Of a stretch of 64,000 nucleotides of DNA, positions 1-8,342 are shown in pieces. This DNA is from an uncultured Methanomassiliicoccales archaeon (GTDB taxonomy: Archaea; Thermoplasmatota; Thermoplasmata; Methanomassiliicoccales; Methanomethylophilaceae). Location of the stretch: the NCBI GenBank assembly GCA_934702355.1, contig CAKUXX010000002.1, positions 62,001-126,000 on the forward strand. The letters run 5' to 3'. The translations under genes and the position numbers were made by a program. The notes under the pieces are model-generated. The model searched no databases, was not told where the DNA came from, and saw only the letters and a program-made list of their open reading frames with translations. How positions within the stretch are numbered: the first letter of the stretch is position 1; each line of letters starts with the position of its first letter.

Positions 1-36
1 ATCTCGCGCGTGATATTCTCGCCGGAGGGCAAATGA
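1..36 (+). CDS. 3' end of a gene cut by the window edge
   Basis: Eleven codons ending in TGA (34-36) precede rfcL in frame 1 and read ISRVIFSPEGK. The stop overlaps the ATG at position 33 as ATGA, so this gene is probably translationally coupled to rfcL. A small clamp-loader subunit would be a natural neighbour, but eleven residues are too few to identify it. Confidence 0.4.
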   Translation: MSRVIFSPEGK

Positions 37-1493
37 TGGACTGGACCGAGAAGTACCGCCCAAAGAACCTCGGAGACGTCATAGGTAACCCGACGGCGGT
101 CAACACCCTCAGATCATGGGCCGAGCAGTGGAAGGTCGGTACCCCGGAGCTCAAAGTGGCCATCCTGATGGGGTCCCCCGGAGTGGGGAAGACCACATCG
201 GCCGAGGCCCTCGCCAACGAGATGGGCTGGGACATCGTCGAGATGAACGCTTCCGATCAGAGGACGGCCAAGGACATCGAGAGGGTTGCGATAGGAGGTT
301 CATGCAACAACTCCTTCGCAGACGACGGCAGTTTCATGAGGGCATCCGACGGGAAGAGGAAGCTCATCGTCCTGGACGAGGCGGACAACCTCTTCGGGAA
401 TTCGGACAGGGGAGCTCCCACAGCGATCAACCATCTCATGACGGGCACGAAGCAGCCCGTCATCATGATCGTCAACGATTTCTACGCTCTCAAGAAGAAG
501 GTCCCCGCAGTCGACGGGAAGACCCTGCAGATCACATTCAAGAAGCCGATGGTCGGTTCAGTGGTCAAAGCATTGGCGAAGATCGCGGAATCGGAGAACG
601 TCACCGTCGATCCCGTAGCGCTGCAGATGATCGCCGAGAACGCATCCGGCGACATGCGCGCAGCTGTACGCAATCTAGAATCTCTCGCGCTCGGACAGGA
701 CCATGTCACCGTCGAGATGGCTGAAGGGCTTTCCATGCGTGATTCCAGAGAGGACATCTTCGCTCTGATGTCCGCGATATTCAGAAGCGGCGATCCCGCC
801 AAGGCGAGGATGGTCGGGATGGATGTGGACGAGGAGCCCCGTGATATACTCTCCTGGGTGGACGAGAACCTCCCCACCGAATGCCCCGACCCCGGCGACC
901 TCGTGCGCGGATACGACAGACTCTCCAGATCGGACCTGTTCCTGAGCAGGGTCATGTCCCGCCAATACTATGGATTCTGGTCTTATGCCAAAGATCTCAT
1001 GACATTCGGCGTCGCCGCATCCAAGCAGTCACGTTCCCGCCCCGGTTCCAGGATGAACTTCCCGGGAATCGCAAGGAAGATCAAGGCCGCCAAGAAGGTG
1101 CGCGAGATCCGCAACTCGGTGTGTCTGAAGCTTGCCGAGCATCTGCACACCACATCCTACAGGATACAGACCGACGTCCTCCTGTACATCCGCGAGATGA
1201 TGCAGAACGATGCGGGACTCAGAGTCCCCCTGACCGATTCGATGAACCTCGAACCCGACGAACTCGCATTCCTCATCGGGAAGAAGTCAGATTCCAAGGC
1301 GGTCAAGTCCGTTTACGAGGACATCGAGAAGATGCACGAGGAGAACATCATAAATTCCCTCAAAGAATCCAAAACTATAGTGCGGGAGGAGCCCCGGATC
1401 GTCGTCGAGACCGTGAAGGTGGAAGCACCCGTCAAAGAAGAGACACAGGAAAGACCCCGCTCGGGCGGACAGAAGAGCCTATTCGATTTCTGA
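33..1493 (+). CDS. rfcL: Replication factor C large subunit (clamp loader)
   Basis: Large subunit of the archaeal clamp loader, which with RfcS opens the PCNA ring at primer-template junctions using ATP. Seen: Walker A GSPGVGKTT at about residues 47-55, the RFC motif NASDQR at 72-77, Walker B LIVLDEADN at 111-119, a clamp-loader collar region in the second half, and a C-terminal PCNA-interacting box QKSLFDF at 480-486. The 486-aa length is normal for the family. ATG at 33 overlaps the previous stop; a second ATG at 36 lies 6 nt after GGAGGG and is an equally good start. It is followed 4 nt later by taw1. Confidence 0.96.
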   Translation: MMDWTEKYRPKNLGDVIGNPTAVNTLRSWAEQWKVGTPELKVAILMGSPGVGKTTSAEALANEMGWDIVEMNASDQRTAKDIERVAIGGSCNNSFADDGSFMRASDGKRKLIVLDEADNLFGNSDRGAPTAINHLMTGTKQPVIMIVNDFYALKKKVPAVDGKTLQITFKKPMVGSVVKALAKIAESENVTVDPVALQMIAENASGDMRAAVRNLESLALGQDHVTVEMAEGLSMRDSREDIFALMSAIFRSGDPAKARMVGMDVDEEPRDILSWVDENLPTECPDPGDLVRGYDRLSRSDLFLSRVMSRQYYGFWSYAKDLMTFGVAASKQSRSRPGSRMNFPGIARKIKAAKKVREIRNSVCLKLAEHLHTTSYRIQTDVLLYIREMMQNDAGLRVPLTDSMNLEPDELAFLIGKKSDSKAVKSVYEDIEKMHEENIINSLKESKTIVREEPRIVVETVKVEAPVKEETQERPRSGGQKSLFDF

Positions 1494-1497
1494 TACT

Positions 1498-2439
1498 ATG
1501 GATGAAAACTACCGTGATCTGCTGATAAAGCAACAGTACCGTCTCTACAACGACCATGCCGCAGTGAAGCTCTGCCATTGGATGAGGGAGAGCATGCTCC
1601 GCGGAAGATGCTGTTACAAGCAGGATTTCTACGGTATCCAATCACATAGATGCCTCCAGATGACCCCGGCCATCAACGAATGCAGCCACATGTGCACATT
1701 CTGCTGGAGGGTTCAGGAGCACGATTTCGAGATCCGCGATTGGGCGGAGCCGAAGGAGATGCTTGATGCCCTCATCGAGCATCAGAGGAAGCTCATCTCA
1801 GGTTTCAAGGGCGACCCCAGATGCGATCTCGAGAGGTTCGAGGAAGCCAGGAATCCGAATCAGGTGGCCATATCCCTTGCGGGAGAGCCGATAACCTATC
1901 CGTATCTGTCCGAGTTCCTAAGGGAATGCCATTCCCGCGGGATGACCACGTTCATGGTCACCAACGGAACGTATCCGGAGAAGCTGGAAGCTCTGGATAC
2001 ACTTCCTATGCAGCTCTACGTCACGGTAGCCGCACCGAACGAGGAGGTCTACCGTCAGGTATGCCGTCCCAAGGTCTCCGACGGATGGCAGAGGATCATG
2101 AGGACCCTCGAGATGCTCCCTTCCCTTGACACAAGGACCGTCATCCGCCACACTCTGGTGAAGGATGTCAACTTCGGATGGGTGGACGATTATGCCCGTC
2201 TGGACAAGATCGCGGATCCCGATCTCATAGAACCGAAGGGATACGTCTTCGTCGGAGGCTCCAGGATGAGGCTGTCGATGTCATGCATGCCGTCCTTCGA
2301 GGAGATAAAGGACTTCTCTTCCCAGCTCGGTGAGCGCATGGGGATGGACATCATCAACGAGCGTGCCGACAGCAGGGTCGTTCTTCTAGGTCCCAAAGGC
2401 ATCGAAACGGATGTCAGAAAAGTGTACGGGATGGAATGA
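1498..2439 (+). CDS. taw1: 4-demethylwybutosine synthase (TYW1/Taw1 radical SAM)
   Basis: Radical SAM enzyme that condenses N1-methylguanosine-37 of tRNA-Phe with pyruvate to form the tricyclic base 4-demethylwyosine. The radical SAM motif CSHMCTFC puts cysteines at 62, 66 and 69. Further cysteines at 26, 39 and 52 fall where the archaeal family binds its second 4Fe-4S cluster. SLAGEPITYPYL and FMVTNGTYPEKL are family-typical. The 313-aa length is normal. It lies 4 nt after rfcL, so probably co-transcribed, and ends just before a hairpin terminator. Confidence 0.96.
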   Translation: MDENYRDLLIKQQYRLYNDHAAVKLCHWMRESMLRGRCCYKQDFYGIQSHRCLQMTPAINECSHMCTFCWRVQEHDFEIRDWAEPKEMLDALIEHQRKLISGFKGDPRCDLERFEEARNPNQVAISLAGEPITYPYLSEFLRECHSRGMTTFMVTNGTYPEKLEALDTLPMQLYVTVAAPNEEVYRQVCRPKVSDGWQRIMRTLEMLPSLDTRTVIRHTLVKDVNFGWVDDYARLDKIADPDLIEPKGYVFVGGSRMRLSMSCMPSFEEIKDFSSQLGERMGMDIINERADSRVVLLGPKGIETDVRKVYGME

Positions 2440-2440
2440 A

Positions 2441-2459
2441 TCGGGGGATGTCCCCCCGA
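2441..2459. terminator. Bidirectional hairpin terminator
   Basis: Seven-base arms TCGGGGG (2441-2447) and CCCCCGA (2453-2459) enclose the loop atgtc and are followed by a T run on the plus strand. It sits between the converging taw1 and DUF1294 genes, directly after the taw1 stop. Confidence 0.75.
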
Positions 2460-2475
2460 AGTTTTCATCTGTCCG

Positions 2476-2739
2476 TCAGAGGACGAACAGATAGATTATC
2501 AGGATGATGTGCAGGACAAGGAACACATAGACCAGTTTGAACTTGATCTTCTGCGTCTTGTGCCTTGCGAGCTTCATCCCGGCGACCGCGCCGAAAGGTC
2601 CGAAGAGGGCCGTGAGCAGCAAGGTGGACTCCTTGGTGCGCCACGCCCCCTCTTTGGCCTTGTGCTTGTCCCAAACGAAGGATACGAATGAGATCAGGTT
2701 CAGCACGACGTATATCAGCAGGATGAGTGTGAGACTCAT
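2476..2739 (-). CDS. DUF1294 family small membrane protein
   Basis: 87-aa protein (89 aa from the upstream GTG) of the DUF1294 family, whose function is unknown. Two strongly hydrophobic segments, TLILLIYVVLNLISF near the N terminus and VYVFLVLHIILIIYLF at the C terminus, flank the family core WDKHKAKEGAWRTKE and FGPFGAVAGM. ATG at 2739 has AAGG 8 nt upstream; GTG at 2745 would instead make a GTGA overlap with the flavodoxin stop. Last gene of a minus-strand group of three with two flavoproteins; the coupling suggests one transcript. Confidence 0.8.
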   Translation of the reverse strand: MSLTLILLIYVVLNLISFVSFVWDKHKAKEGAWRTKESTLLLTALFGPFGAVAGMKLARHKTQKIKFKLVYVFLVLHIILIIYLFVL

Positions 2740-2741
2740 GC

Positions 2742-3149
2742 TCACAACCTTGCGATGTAGTCGTCGACGGCTGCCGGGAATCCTGCGTCGTTCATCTCCT
2801 CGGACTTCTTGCCGAAGCTGACGGCGTCGTGTATTCCGAGGGACTCCGCGATGGAATCGCGCAGCTTCTCGCCCTTCTCATCATCGCCGACTCCGTCGAG
2901 GAAGAGGTACAGCTTCTTTCCGTTGAAGTTGTCCTTGTTCTTCTCGAGGAACTCCACGAGGGGCTTCTGGGGCTTTCCGAGGAGCACTGCCGTGCCGAAT
3001 ACGAGCTTGTCGTATTCGCTGACGTTGATCAGTGTGAACTCCTTGAGATTGAATATGTCCGAATCGGTCCTCTTGGCGATGTAGTCCGCAAGTCTCTTCG
3101 TATTCTTGGAGATGCCGGGGGCATACAGAACTGCGCTTCTTCCCATCAT
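2742..3149 (-). CDS. Flavodoxin-like protein
   Basis: About 135 aa. The N terminus SAVLYAPGISKNTKRLADYIAK resembles the FMN-phosphate loop region of flavodoxins, followed by YDKLVFGTAVLLGKPQKPLVEFL and KKLYLFLDGVGDD in the order of a flavodoxin fold. The phosphate loop is poorer in Ser/Thr than in classical flavodoxins, so FMN binding is inferred. The frame is open further upstream, but the extension is antisense-like basic sequence inside the next gene; the ATG pair at 3149/3146 is the sensible start. It overlaps the upstream flavoprotein stop region by a few bases at most and shares its operon. Confidence 0.75.
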   Translation of the reverse strand: MMGRSAVLYAPGISKNTKRLADYIAKRTDSDIFNLKEFTLINVSEYDKLVFGTAVLLGKPQKPLVEFLEKNKDNFNGKKLYLFLDGVGDDEKGEKLRDSIAESLGIHDAVSFGKKSEEMNDAGFPAAVDDYIARL

Positions 3150-3156
3150 ATCACGC

Positions 3157-3705
3157 TTATAGCTTCTTTGCCAGTTCCTCGGCCTTTGCCATGACTTCGG
3201 CGTTATCCTTCGCCGGTCCGCTCTGGGCCTCGGAATAGGTGATATCCCCGATGGAATCACATTTGAAATAGTTCACCATGGAGGCGGTGATTCCCTCGGT
3301 GATCTTCTGGGCGCCTTCCAATCCGCCGCCGCATGTGGTGATCGTGACGAACTTCTTGGGGGTGATCATGCACTGGAAGTCGGGTCCGATGAATCCGTAG
3401 GTCCTGTCCTGGAAGATCCTGAACTGGGCAGTGGACATTCCGAAGTAGTCGGGTGTGGCGAGGATGAGGGAATCGGCATCCCTGACGGACTCGAGAACGG
3501 GCGTCATGCCGTCCTTCCTGATGCACATTCCGGGTTTCTTCTTGCATCCCATGCAGGCCTGGCAGCCTTTAGCGTCGATCTCGTTGATGCGGAACACATC
3601 GACTGTGTTTCCGGCGGCTTCGGCGGTCTCGACCATCTTGGCCACGATGGCTTCGCAGTTTCCGTTCTTCCTGGGTGATCCTATGATTGCTGTTATCTTG
3701 GACAT
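3157..3705 (-). CDS. NADPH-dependent FMN reductase / iron-sulfur flavoprotein
   Basis: About 182 aa, flavodoxin-fold reductase. The start MSKITAIIGSPRKNGNC carries the FMN-binding GSPRKNGN motif. The cluster CQACMGCKKKPGMC is the compact cysteine pattern of archaeal iron-sulfur flavoproteins that bind a 4Fe-4S cluster beside FMN. ATPDYFGMSTAQFRIFQDRTY is the next family block. Probably moves electrons between ferredoxin-type and two-electron carriers; substrate unknown. Transcribed away from the HxlR regulator that shares its promoter region, which suggests redox-controlled expression. Ends in TAA. Confidence 0.85.
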   Translation of the reverse strand: MSKITAIIGSPRKNGNCEAIVAKMVETAEAAGNTVDVFRINEIDAKGCQACMGCKKKPGMCIRKDGMTPVLESVRDADSLILATPDYFGMSTAQFRIFQDRTYGFIGPDFQCMITPKKFVTITTCGGGLEGAQKITEGITASMVNYFKCDSIGDITYSEAQSGPAKDNAEVMAKAEELAKKL

Positions 3706-3780
3706 AGTAACCACCATCTAATCATTGACAGTTATATTTATATGTGCTTACACAATGATACCTAATATCAGAATGATACA
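3706..3780. promoter_or_regulatory. Divergent promoter, flavoprotein operon / HxlR gene
   Basis: A 75-bp AT-rich gap between diverging genes. An alternating AT stretch ttatatttatat around 3732-3743 is the best TATA candidate. HxlR genes usually regulate the adjacent divergent gene, so an operator is expected here, but I could not pick a clear palindrome. Confidence 0.5.
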
Positions 3781-4176
3781 ATGAACGATGAGACCAGAGT
3801 GAGATACGACTGCGCGATAGATGCCACCATGTCCGTCATAGAGGGGCGCTGGAAGGGCACCATATTGTGCATGCTGTGTCTCAACGGCCCGATGAGGTTC
3901 TCGGAGCTCCAGAAGAGGATCGGGAGCATAACATCGAGGATACTGTCCAAACAGCTCAAGGAACTCGAGTCAGACGGCATGATAGACCGCATAGTGGACA
4001 CTTCCTCCAAGCTCAGGGTGGAGTACTCCCTCACCCCGAAGGGCCATTCGATCATACCCGTCATGCGTTCCCTTGCCGAATGGGGTTTAAGGTATCAGTG
4101 CATACAGGTCGTCGTGCCGACCGAGGGGGGCATTCCCACACGTTCCGCGGTCGCACTGTCGGAACCCGTCGAATGA
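3781..4176 (+). CDS. HxlR-family winged-helix transcriptional regulator
   Basis: 131 aa, single HxlR-type winged helix. Seen: YDCAIDATMSVIEGRWK, then FSELQKRIGSITSRILSKQLKELE (recognition-helix region) and RVEYSLTPKGHSI (wing). The cysteine near the N terminus is where many HxlR proteins sense thiol or aldehyde stress. The C-terminal 30 residues are less conserved. Diverges from the iron-sulfur flavoprotein operon, which it probably controls. Confidence 0.88.
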   Translation: MNDETRVRYDCAIDATMSVIEGRWKGTILCMLCLNGPMRFSELQKRIGSITSRILSKQLKELESDGMIDRIVDTSSKLRVEYSLTPKGHSIIPVMRSLAEWGLRYQCIQVVVPTEGGIPTRSAVALSEPVE

Positions 4177-4241
4177 TCATGTGATCCCACGCATGATCCC
4201 GTTGCGGGGAAACCACCCATTCCCATCAAGGTAGGTTGACC

Positions 4242-5198
4242 ATGGCATACAGGCTGATAGAGGTGGACCGCTCGAGGTCCGCCGAATTGCGCGAGAGATG
4301 CAGCAATGTGAATTATCTCTCATCCAAAGCGGACATCAACGGTGTCTGCATAGAACTCTTCACAGAGAACCGCGACTACATGGAGATGTGGACGGACAAC
4401 TTCTATCACATGTCCGATTCCGTCAGGTCACATGCCCGGATCTTCTGTCTGAACGATCCCGACACGGACCTCCATGCAGAGTACGATGTCGCCTCATGCA
4501 TGATGTTCCTGTTCAACTTCGACTACTACGGATGGATCAAGAGCATCGCCCTGGGGATGGCCGGGAACATACTGGAGCTGTCACATTCAATCTACTCCGT
4601 CCACGGGGCCGTTCTGGATGTCGATGGCGTCGGCATATCCCTGATAGCACCATCCAAGACCGGGAAGACCACGCAGTCATGGGGACTTCTGAGATTGCCG
4701 AACTCCCATCTGATCTCCGACGATTGGTATTTCGTATCTTTCGGGGACCGCAGGCCCCGTGCCTCCGGTTCTGAGAAGAACTGCTACATCGACGCCGACA
4801 TCGGAGATGTTTGGGAGGAGTTCAAGCCACTCGTGAAAGAGGTCAGATTCGACAACAAGGGCCGCGGGATAGGGAACGTCAGGTGGATTTCCGGAAGGGA
4901 TTCCGTCATCAGGTCCACATCTATGAGGTACGTCATCCTTCTGAAGAGGGACAGGTCCGACGACAGGACGCACTTCCGCATGAGCGCGGAGGAGGCATGC
5001 GACTATCTCATGTCGAACGATCTCTGCAATCCCCATCAGCTCATCCGCGACGATTGCAGGATGTCGCTGAGACGTGCATTCTTCGAAAGGTACCTTTCCG
5101 AATGCGAGGTCTTCATGGTCAACACGATATCCGATGCCCGTGAGACGCAGAGGATGATCCGCGGAATTATCGGCGGTGAGAAAGATGAAGATGCCTGA
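4242..5198 (+). CDS. HPr-kinase-like P-loop protein
   Basis: 318 aa. The middle contains SVHGAVLDVDGVGISLIAPSKTGKTT: a beta strand, then a P-loop of the kind seen in HPr kinase/PEP carboxykinase-like proteins, followed by LISDDWYFV, which fits the family's Asp-rich metal site. The N-terminal 100 residues are not recognised. No PTS proteins are visible here, so the target is not HPr; related P-loop proteins occur in peptide-modification clusters. TTG at 4236 is possible, but ATG at 4242 with AAGGTAGG upstream is preferred. Overlaps the next gene by 14 nt, so the two probably work together. Confidence 0.6.
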   Translation: MAYRLIEVDRSRSAELRERCSNVNYLSSKADINGVCIELFTENRDYMEMWTDNFYHMSDSVRSHARIFCLNDPDTDLHAEYDVASCMMFLFNFDYYGWIKSIALGMAGNILELSHSIYSVHGAVLDVDGVGISLIAPSKTGKTTQSWGLLRLPNSHLISDDWYFVSFGDRRPRASGSEKNCYIDADIGDVWEEFKPLVKEVRFDNKGRGIGNVRWISGRDSVIRSTSMRYVILLKRDRSDDRTHFRMSAEEACDYLMSNDLCNPHQLIRDDCRMSLRRAFFERYLSECEVFMVNTISDARETQRMIRGIIGGEKDEDA

Positions 5199-6087
5199 TC
5201 TGGGCCCCCTGACCGATCACATCGGGAAGGTGAAAGGTCTCGATCCGAGTTTCAAGAAGGTCCGCGCATCGGCCATCGAAAGATCCTACGGACTCGGAGT
5301 CGTCTGGAAATCCGTATTCGTGGTATTGATCTCGAGCCTGTTGCTGTTCATCATATGTATGATAATCGGTGACCTCTGGAGCCTTTCCGACTATGTCAAC
5401 AACATATTCTGCAACACGATTTCGCTGGTCATCGTGGTCGTGTGTCTCGATACGATCGTCACAAGCAACCAGGAGAGCAGGCGCAAGAGGGAGGAGGCCA
5501 GGAGGATCATCAGGTACAACCGCCTCATCCAGCCCGATGTGGACATGTACCTTGTCAGGAAGAACATGGTCATCACCCCCAACGGCAAGAACCTCCACAA
5601 GTTCAGAGTTAACGCGAAGTTCACCATCAAGGATATGGTCGACATGTATTCCCCGTCCGAACTCGTCGCCGACGTGGGGATCTCCAAGATCAAGAGGTAC
5701 GATCATTATCAGGCGATCCTGAGGAACGATTTTCAGAAGCTGATCGAGAACGTGGATTTCGTCTACTATCCGGAGATAGCCGAGGCGGCGATGAAGTATC
5801 TGAACGCCACGGCATACGGCGAGGCGGCACTGGATGCCGTCGTCGGTTACGAGGACTCCCGTGCGGGTACCAAGAGCATGAGGGTCATGGTCATCGGAAT
5901 GATCAAGGACGAGCCCGAGGGCGGAAGGTTCATGGACGCCAACCCCACGATGAAGAACATCTATCTGGTGCATCAGATGATCAATGAGCAGGAGGGCGCC
6001 CTGGGCGAGTACCTGAAGATGATCAAGACGCTGGAGGACATCGCCGGGCCGAACATCAACAAGAGGGATTCCGGGGATTACGAGTGA
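5185..6087 (+). CDS. Unknown membrane-anchored protein
   Basis: About 300 aa; I do not recognise a family. Two membrane segments lie near the N terminus (around VFVVLISSLLLFIICMII and TISLVIVVVCLDTIV), then a charged stretch SRRKREEARRIIRYNR and a soluble C-terminal region of about 200 residues. ATG at 5185 is chosen because GGTGA lies 5 nt upstream; GTG at 5176 is an alternative. It starts inside the HPr-kinase-like gene, which implies coupled translation, and ends 10 nt inside the convergent sfsA. Confidence 0.65.
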   Translation: MKMPDLGPLTDHIGKVKGLDPSFKKVRASAIERSYGLGVVWKSVFVVLISSLLLFIICMIIGDLWSLSDYVNNIFCNTISLVIVVVCLDTIVTSNQESRRKREEARRIIRYNRLIQPDVDMYLVRKNMVITPNGKNLHKFRVNAKFTIKDMVDMYSPSELVADVGISKIKRYDHYQAILRNDFQKLIENVDFVYYPEIAEAAMKYLNATAYGEAALDAVVGYEDSRAGTKSMRVMVIGMIKDEPEGGRFMDANPTMKNIYLVHQMINEQEGALGEYLKMIKTLEDIAGPNINKRDSGDYE

Positions 6088-6746
6088 AATCCGAACGGGA
6101 TCTGTGAATCCACGGTCATCGAATCGGGTTCGACGATGCAGTCGACGACGAGGATGTTCACCCCGTTGCGGTATGCGTTCTCCAGTTCACGGCTGAATTC
6201 CGGATCCGTTCTCTTGTTCGGACGGAAGAGCGTCATGCCTTTCATCTGCACGACGAAGGCGACGTAGGCTTCATATCCCTCACTGACACACCGCTCCAGT
6301 CCGTGGAGGTGCTTGAGTCCGCGTTCTGTAGGGGCATCGGGGAATTCGCATATCCTGTCGTTCTCAAGGGTGACGCCCTTCACTTCGATGTAGATCCTGC
6401 GTTCATCCGATTCAACATAGAAATCGAAGCGCGAATCGCCGCGGACATGCTCCGGATGAACTTCGGGATCCTTTCCGAAGAATCCGGATGCGCGGATGAA
6501 CTCGCCGAATGCTGCATTGGGTGCTTGGGAATCGATGTTCACCAGCATGTCCCCTTTGTACACTGCGATTAGATCATACTTGGTCTTCCTGGCGGGATTC
6601 GACGATTCGGACAGAATGACCCTTGCACCGGGGATGAGTAGCTCCTTGCAGCGCCCGGTGTTCTTCACGTGGACCGTAGCAATCTCTCCGTTGACGGTCA
6701 CATTGGCGATGAATCTGTTCGGTCTGCTGATGAACGTTCCTTTCAC
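6078..6746 (-). CDS. sfsA: SfsA family DNA-binding / sugar fermentation stimulation protein
   Basis: SfsA homologue of about 222 aa (family 220-240). Family blocks: GTFISRPNRFIANVTVNG, HVKNTGRCKELLIPGARV, EVKGVTLENDRICEFPDAPTERGLKHL and PDFSREL-like PEFSREL. The protein combines an OB-like N-terminal domain with a nuclease-like fold; its cellular role is unclear. The start is odd: GTG at 6746 begins within the family's conserved N terminus, and codons for ARIRYEHVV run upstream in frame without ATG, GTG or TTG before the frame closes. Confidence 0.9.
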   Translation of the reverse strand: MKGTFISRPNRFIANVTVNGEIATVHVKNTGRCKELLIPGARVILSESSNPARKTKYDLIAVYKGDMLVNIDSQAPNAAFGEFIRASGFFGKDPEVHPEHVRGDSRFDFYVESDERRIYIEVKGVTLENDRICEFPDAPTERGLKHLHGLERCVSEGYEAYVAFVVQMKGMTLFRPNKRTDPEFSRELENAYRNGVNILVVDCIVEPDSMTVDSQIPFGFHS

Positions 6747-6845
6747 GACGTGTTCGTATCTTATCCTAGCACTCTCCGGCGGGTGTAGGGAAATATCTGA
6801 TTTAGATGTCGGGCCGTGAATTGATCGCGGTTCACAGTTTTGGAC

Positions 6846-8114
6846 TCAGGGTCCCAGGCAAGCCAAGGGAACGACCCAAACACCATCATCCCTGAGATAT
6901 GCGGTGTTGGTGCCTGTGAGTACCATGAGGAAGCTGGGCTTCTTAGATTTCGGATCGAGAGAATCCACGAGTTTCAATAGATTATGTGCTCCCTCATCTA
7001 TCAATTCCTGAGATCCGAGCTTTATCTCGATAAGGGCCCAATCGCCGTTTCTCAATGTTATGAAGGCATCGACCTCCAATCCGCTCGAATCCCTGTAATG
7101 TTTGACTTTTCCCTTCAATCTGTCTGCGTATATCCTCAGATCACGTATGCAGAGGTTCTCGAAGAGGAATCCGAAGAGATTCAGATCGGCGATCAGCCCA
7201 TCGGTTCCGATATCCAAAGATGCGCAGGCTATGGACGGGTCGACGAAATAACGTGTATTGGATTTCCTCACCACAGCCTTGGTCATAAGTTCCGGAGTCC
7301 ATGCTTCGGATTCTTCGATAAAATAGAGTCTCTTCAGTGCTTTCACATATGAGGCTATGGTATCCTGATCCAACGATCTTCCATCATTGGCCATCATATC
7401 TCTGCGTAGGGTGCTGTTATTAGCCTGTGTTGAACAGTTCCTCGCGTAAGAACGCAGGAGCAATCTGACCCTATCCGGATCGTGCACGACATCGTCTTCC
7501 TGAGACATGTCGGAATCGATGATACCTTCCACATAGCCCACTGCTTGTTCCAAGGCCACATCCTCATCGACACCGATTGATTCAGGCCATCCGCCTCTGG
7601 CAGTGTAAAATGCATAATCCCTTAACGTCGCAGTGCAGCGCCCGGGTGTTCCCTCACCCTTGAACATAGATTCGAGGGATACTATGCCGTTGCTCTCTCC
7701 TGATTCGAATAAAGACATAGGGCGCATCATCAATGTTGTCATCCTTCCCGTTCCGCTGTGTTTGTCTACATCTTCAGCCTCTTCGGGTTGTTTGGATCCC
7801 GTCAGCAGAAACTGTCCGAATTCATCGCGATTATCGACTTCAGTCCGAATCTGGTTCCAAATGAACGGTGTTACTTGCCACTCATCGATCAACACGGGTG
7901 TTTTTCCTTTGAGGAATTCAGTGGGGCTCATCTTGGCCAATGAGATGTTCTGTTTTTTGTTCTCCTCGTCCTGCATTTTTATGACAGTGTTGGCAAACTG
8001 TTCAGCGGTGGTGGATTTACCACACCATTTGGGTCCCTTGATCCAGACTGCGCCAGAACTTCTCAGTTTAAAGCTCAGAATGTCATCGACTAGTCTAGGG
8101 ATATAATGTTTCAT
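6846..8114 (-). CDS. AAA_14/DUF4143 ATPase (copy 1)
   Basis: ATPase of the AAA_14 plus DUF4143 type: P-loop GPKWCGKSTT near the N terminus, Walker B PVLIDEWQV, sensor-like LTGSKQ, then a C-terminal DUF4143 region with a PD-(D/E)XK-like core (SGLEVDAFITLRNGDWALIEIKLG). The frame is open to 8273, but that extension translates the 23-bp promoter repeats. ATG at 8114 gives 422 aa, matching the three paralogues here (396-417 aa). The role of the family is unsettled; it is common in gut archaea and bacteria, often lone and strain-variable. Confidence 0.8.
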   Translation of the reverse strand: MKHYIPRLVDDILSFKLRSSGAVWIKGPKWCGKSTTAEQFANTVIKMQDEENKKQNISLAKMSPTEFLKGKTPVLIDEWQVTPFIWNQIRTEVDNRDEFGQFLLTGSKQPEEAEDVDKHSGTGRMTTLMMRPMSLFESGESNGIVSLESMFKGEGTPGRCTATLRDYAFYTARGGWPESIGVDEDVALEQAVGYVEGIIDSDMSQEDDVVHDPDRVRLLLRSYARNCSTQANNSTLRRDMMANDGRSLDQDTIASYVKALKRLYFIEESEAWTPELMTKAVVRKSNTRYFVDPSIACASLDIGTDGLIADLNLFGFLFENLCIRDLRIYADRLKGKVKHYRDSSGLEVDAFITLRNGDWALIEIKLGSQELIDEGAHNLLKLVDSLDPKSKKPSFLMVLTGTNTAYLRDDGVWVVPLACLGP

Positions 8115-8139
8115 TCTCTCATTCCTGAATTCATAACCA

Positions 8140-8254
8140 TTCGGTAGTTTATGAATATTCTGTTCGGTAGTTTGTGGAACAATCGTTCGGTAGTTTGTGG
8201 AACAATCGTTCGGTAGTTTGTGGAACAATCGTTCGGTAGTTTGTGGAAATGTAC
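8140..8254. repeat. Five tandem 23-bp repeats upstream of DUF4143 ATPase
   Basis: Copies start at 8140, 8163, 8186, 8209 and 8232, each opening with ttcggtagttt. The three central copies are identical (consensus ttcggtagtttgtggaacaatcg), while the outer two diverge at their ends. The array begins 26 nt upstream of the ATG at 8114. A 23-nt period does not preserve a reading frame, so the array is DNA-level: probably an iterated operator in the ATPase promoter. Confidence 0.85.
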
Positions 8255-8342
8255 TTAGTGAGAAAACATACAACCATCAGATCCGGAGCCATTCTGGGAT
8301 ATATTTTCCATGTATTGTGGTCGAAAGGCCTTAGATAGAGAT

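Noticed and set aside
8140..8254. 23-bp repeats considered as a CRISPR array
   Set aside because: The repeats are directly adjacent with no spacers, so this is a tandem repeat, not CRISPR.
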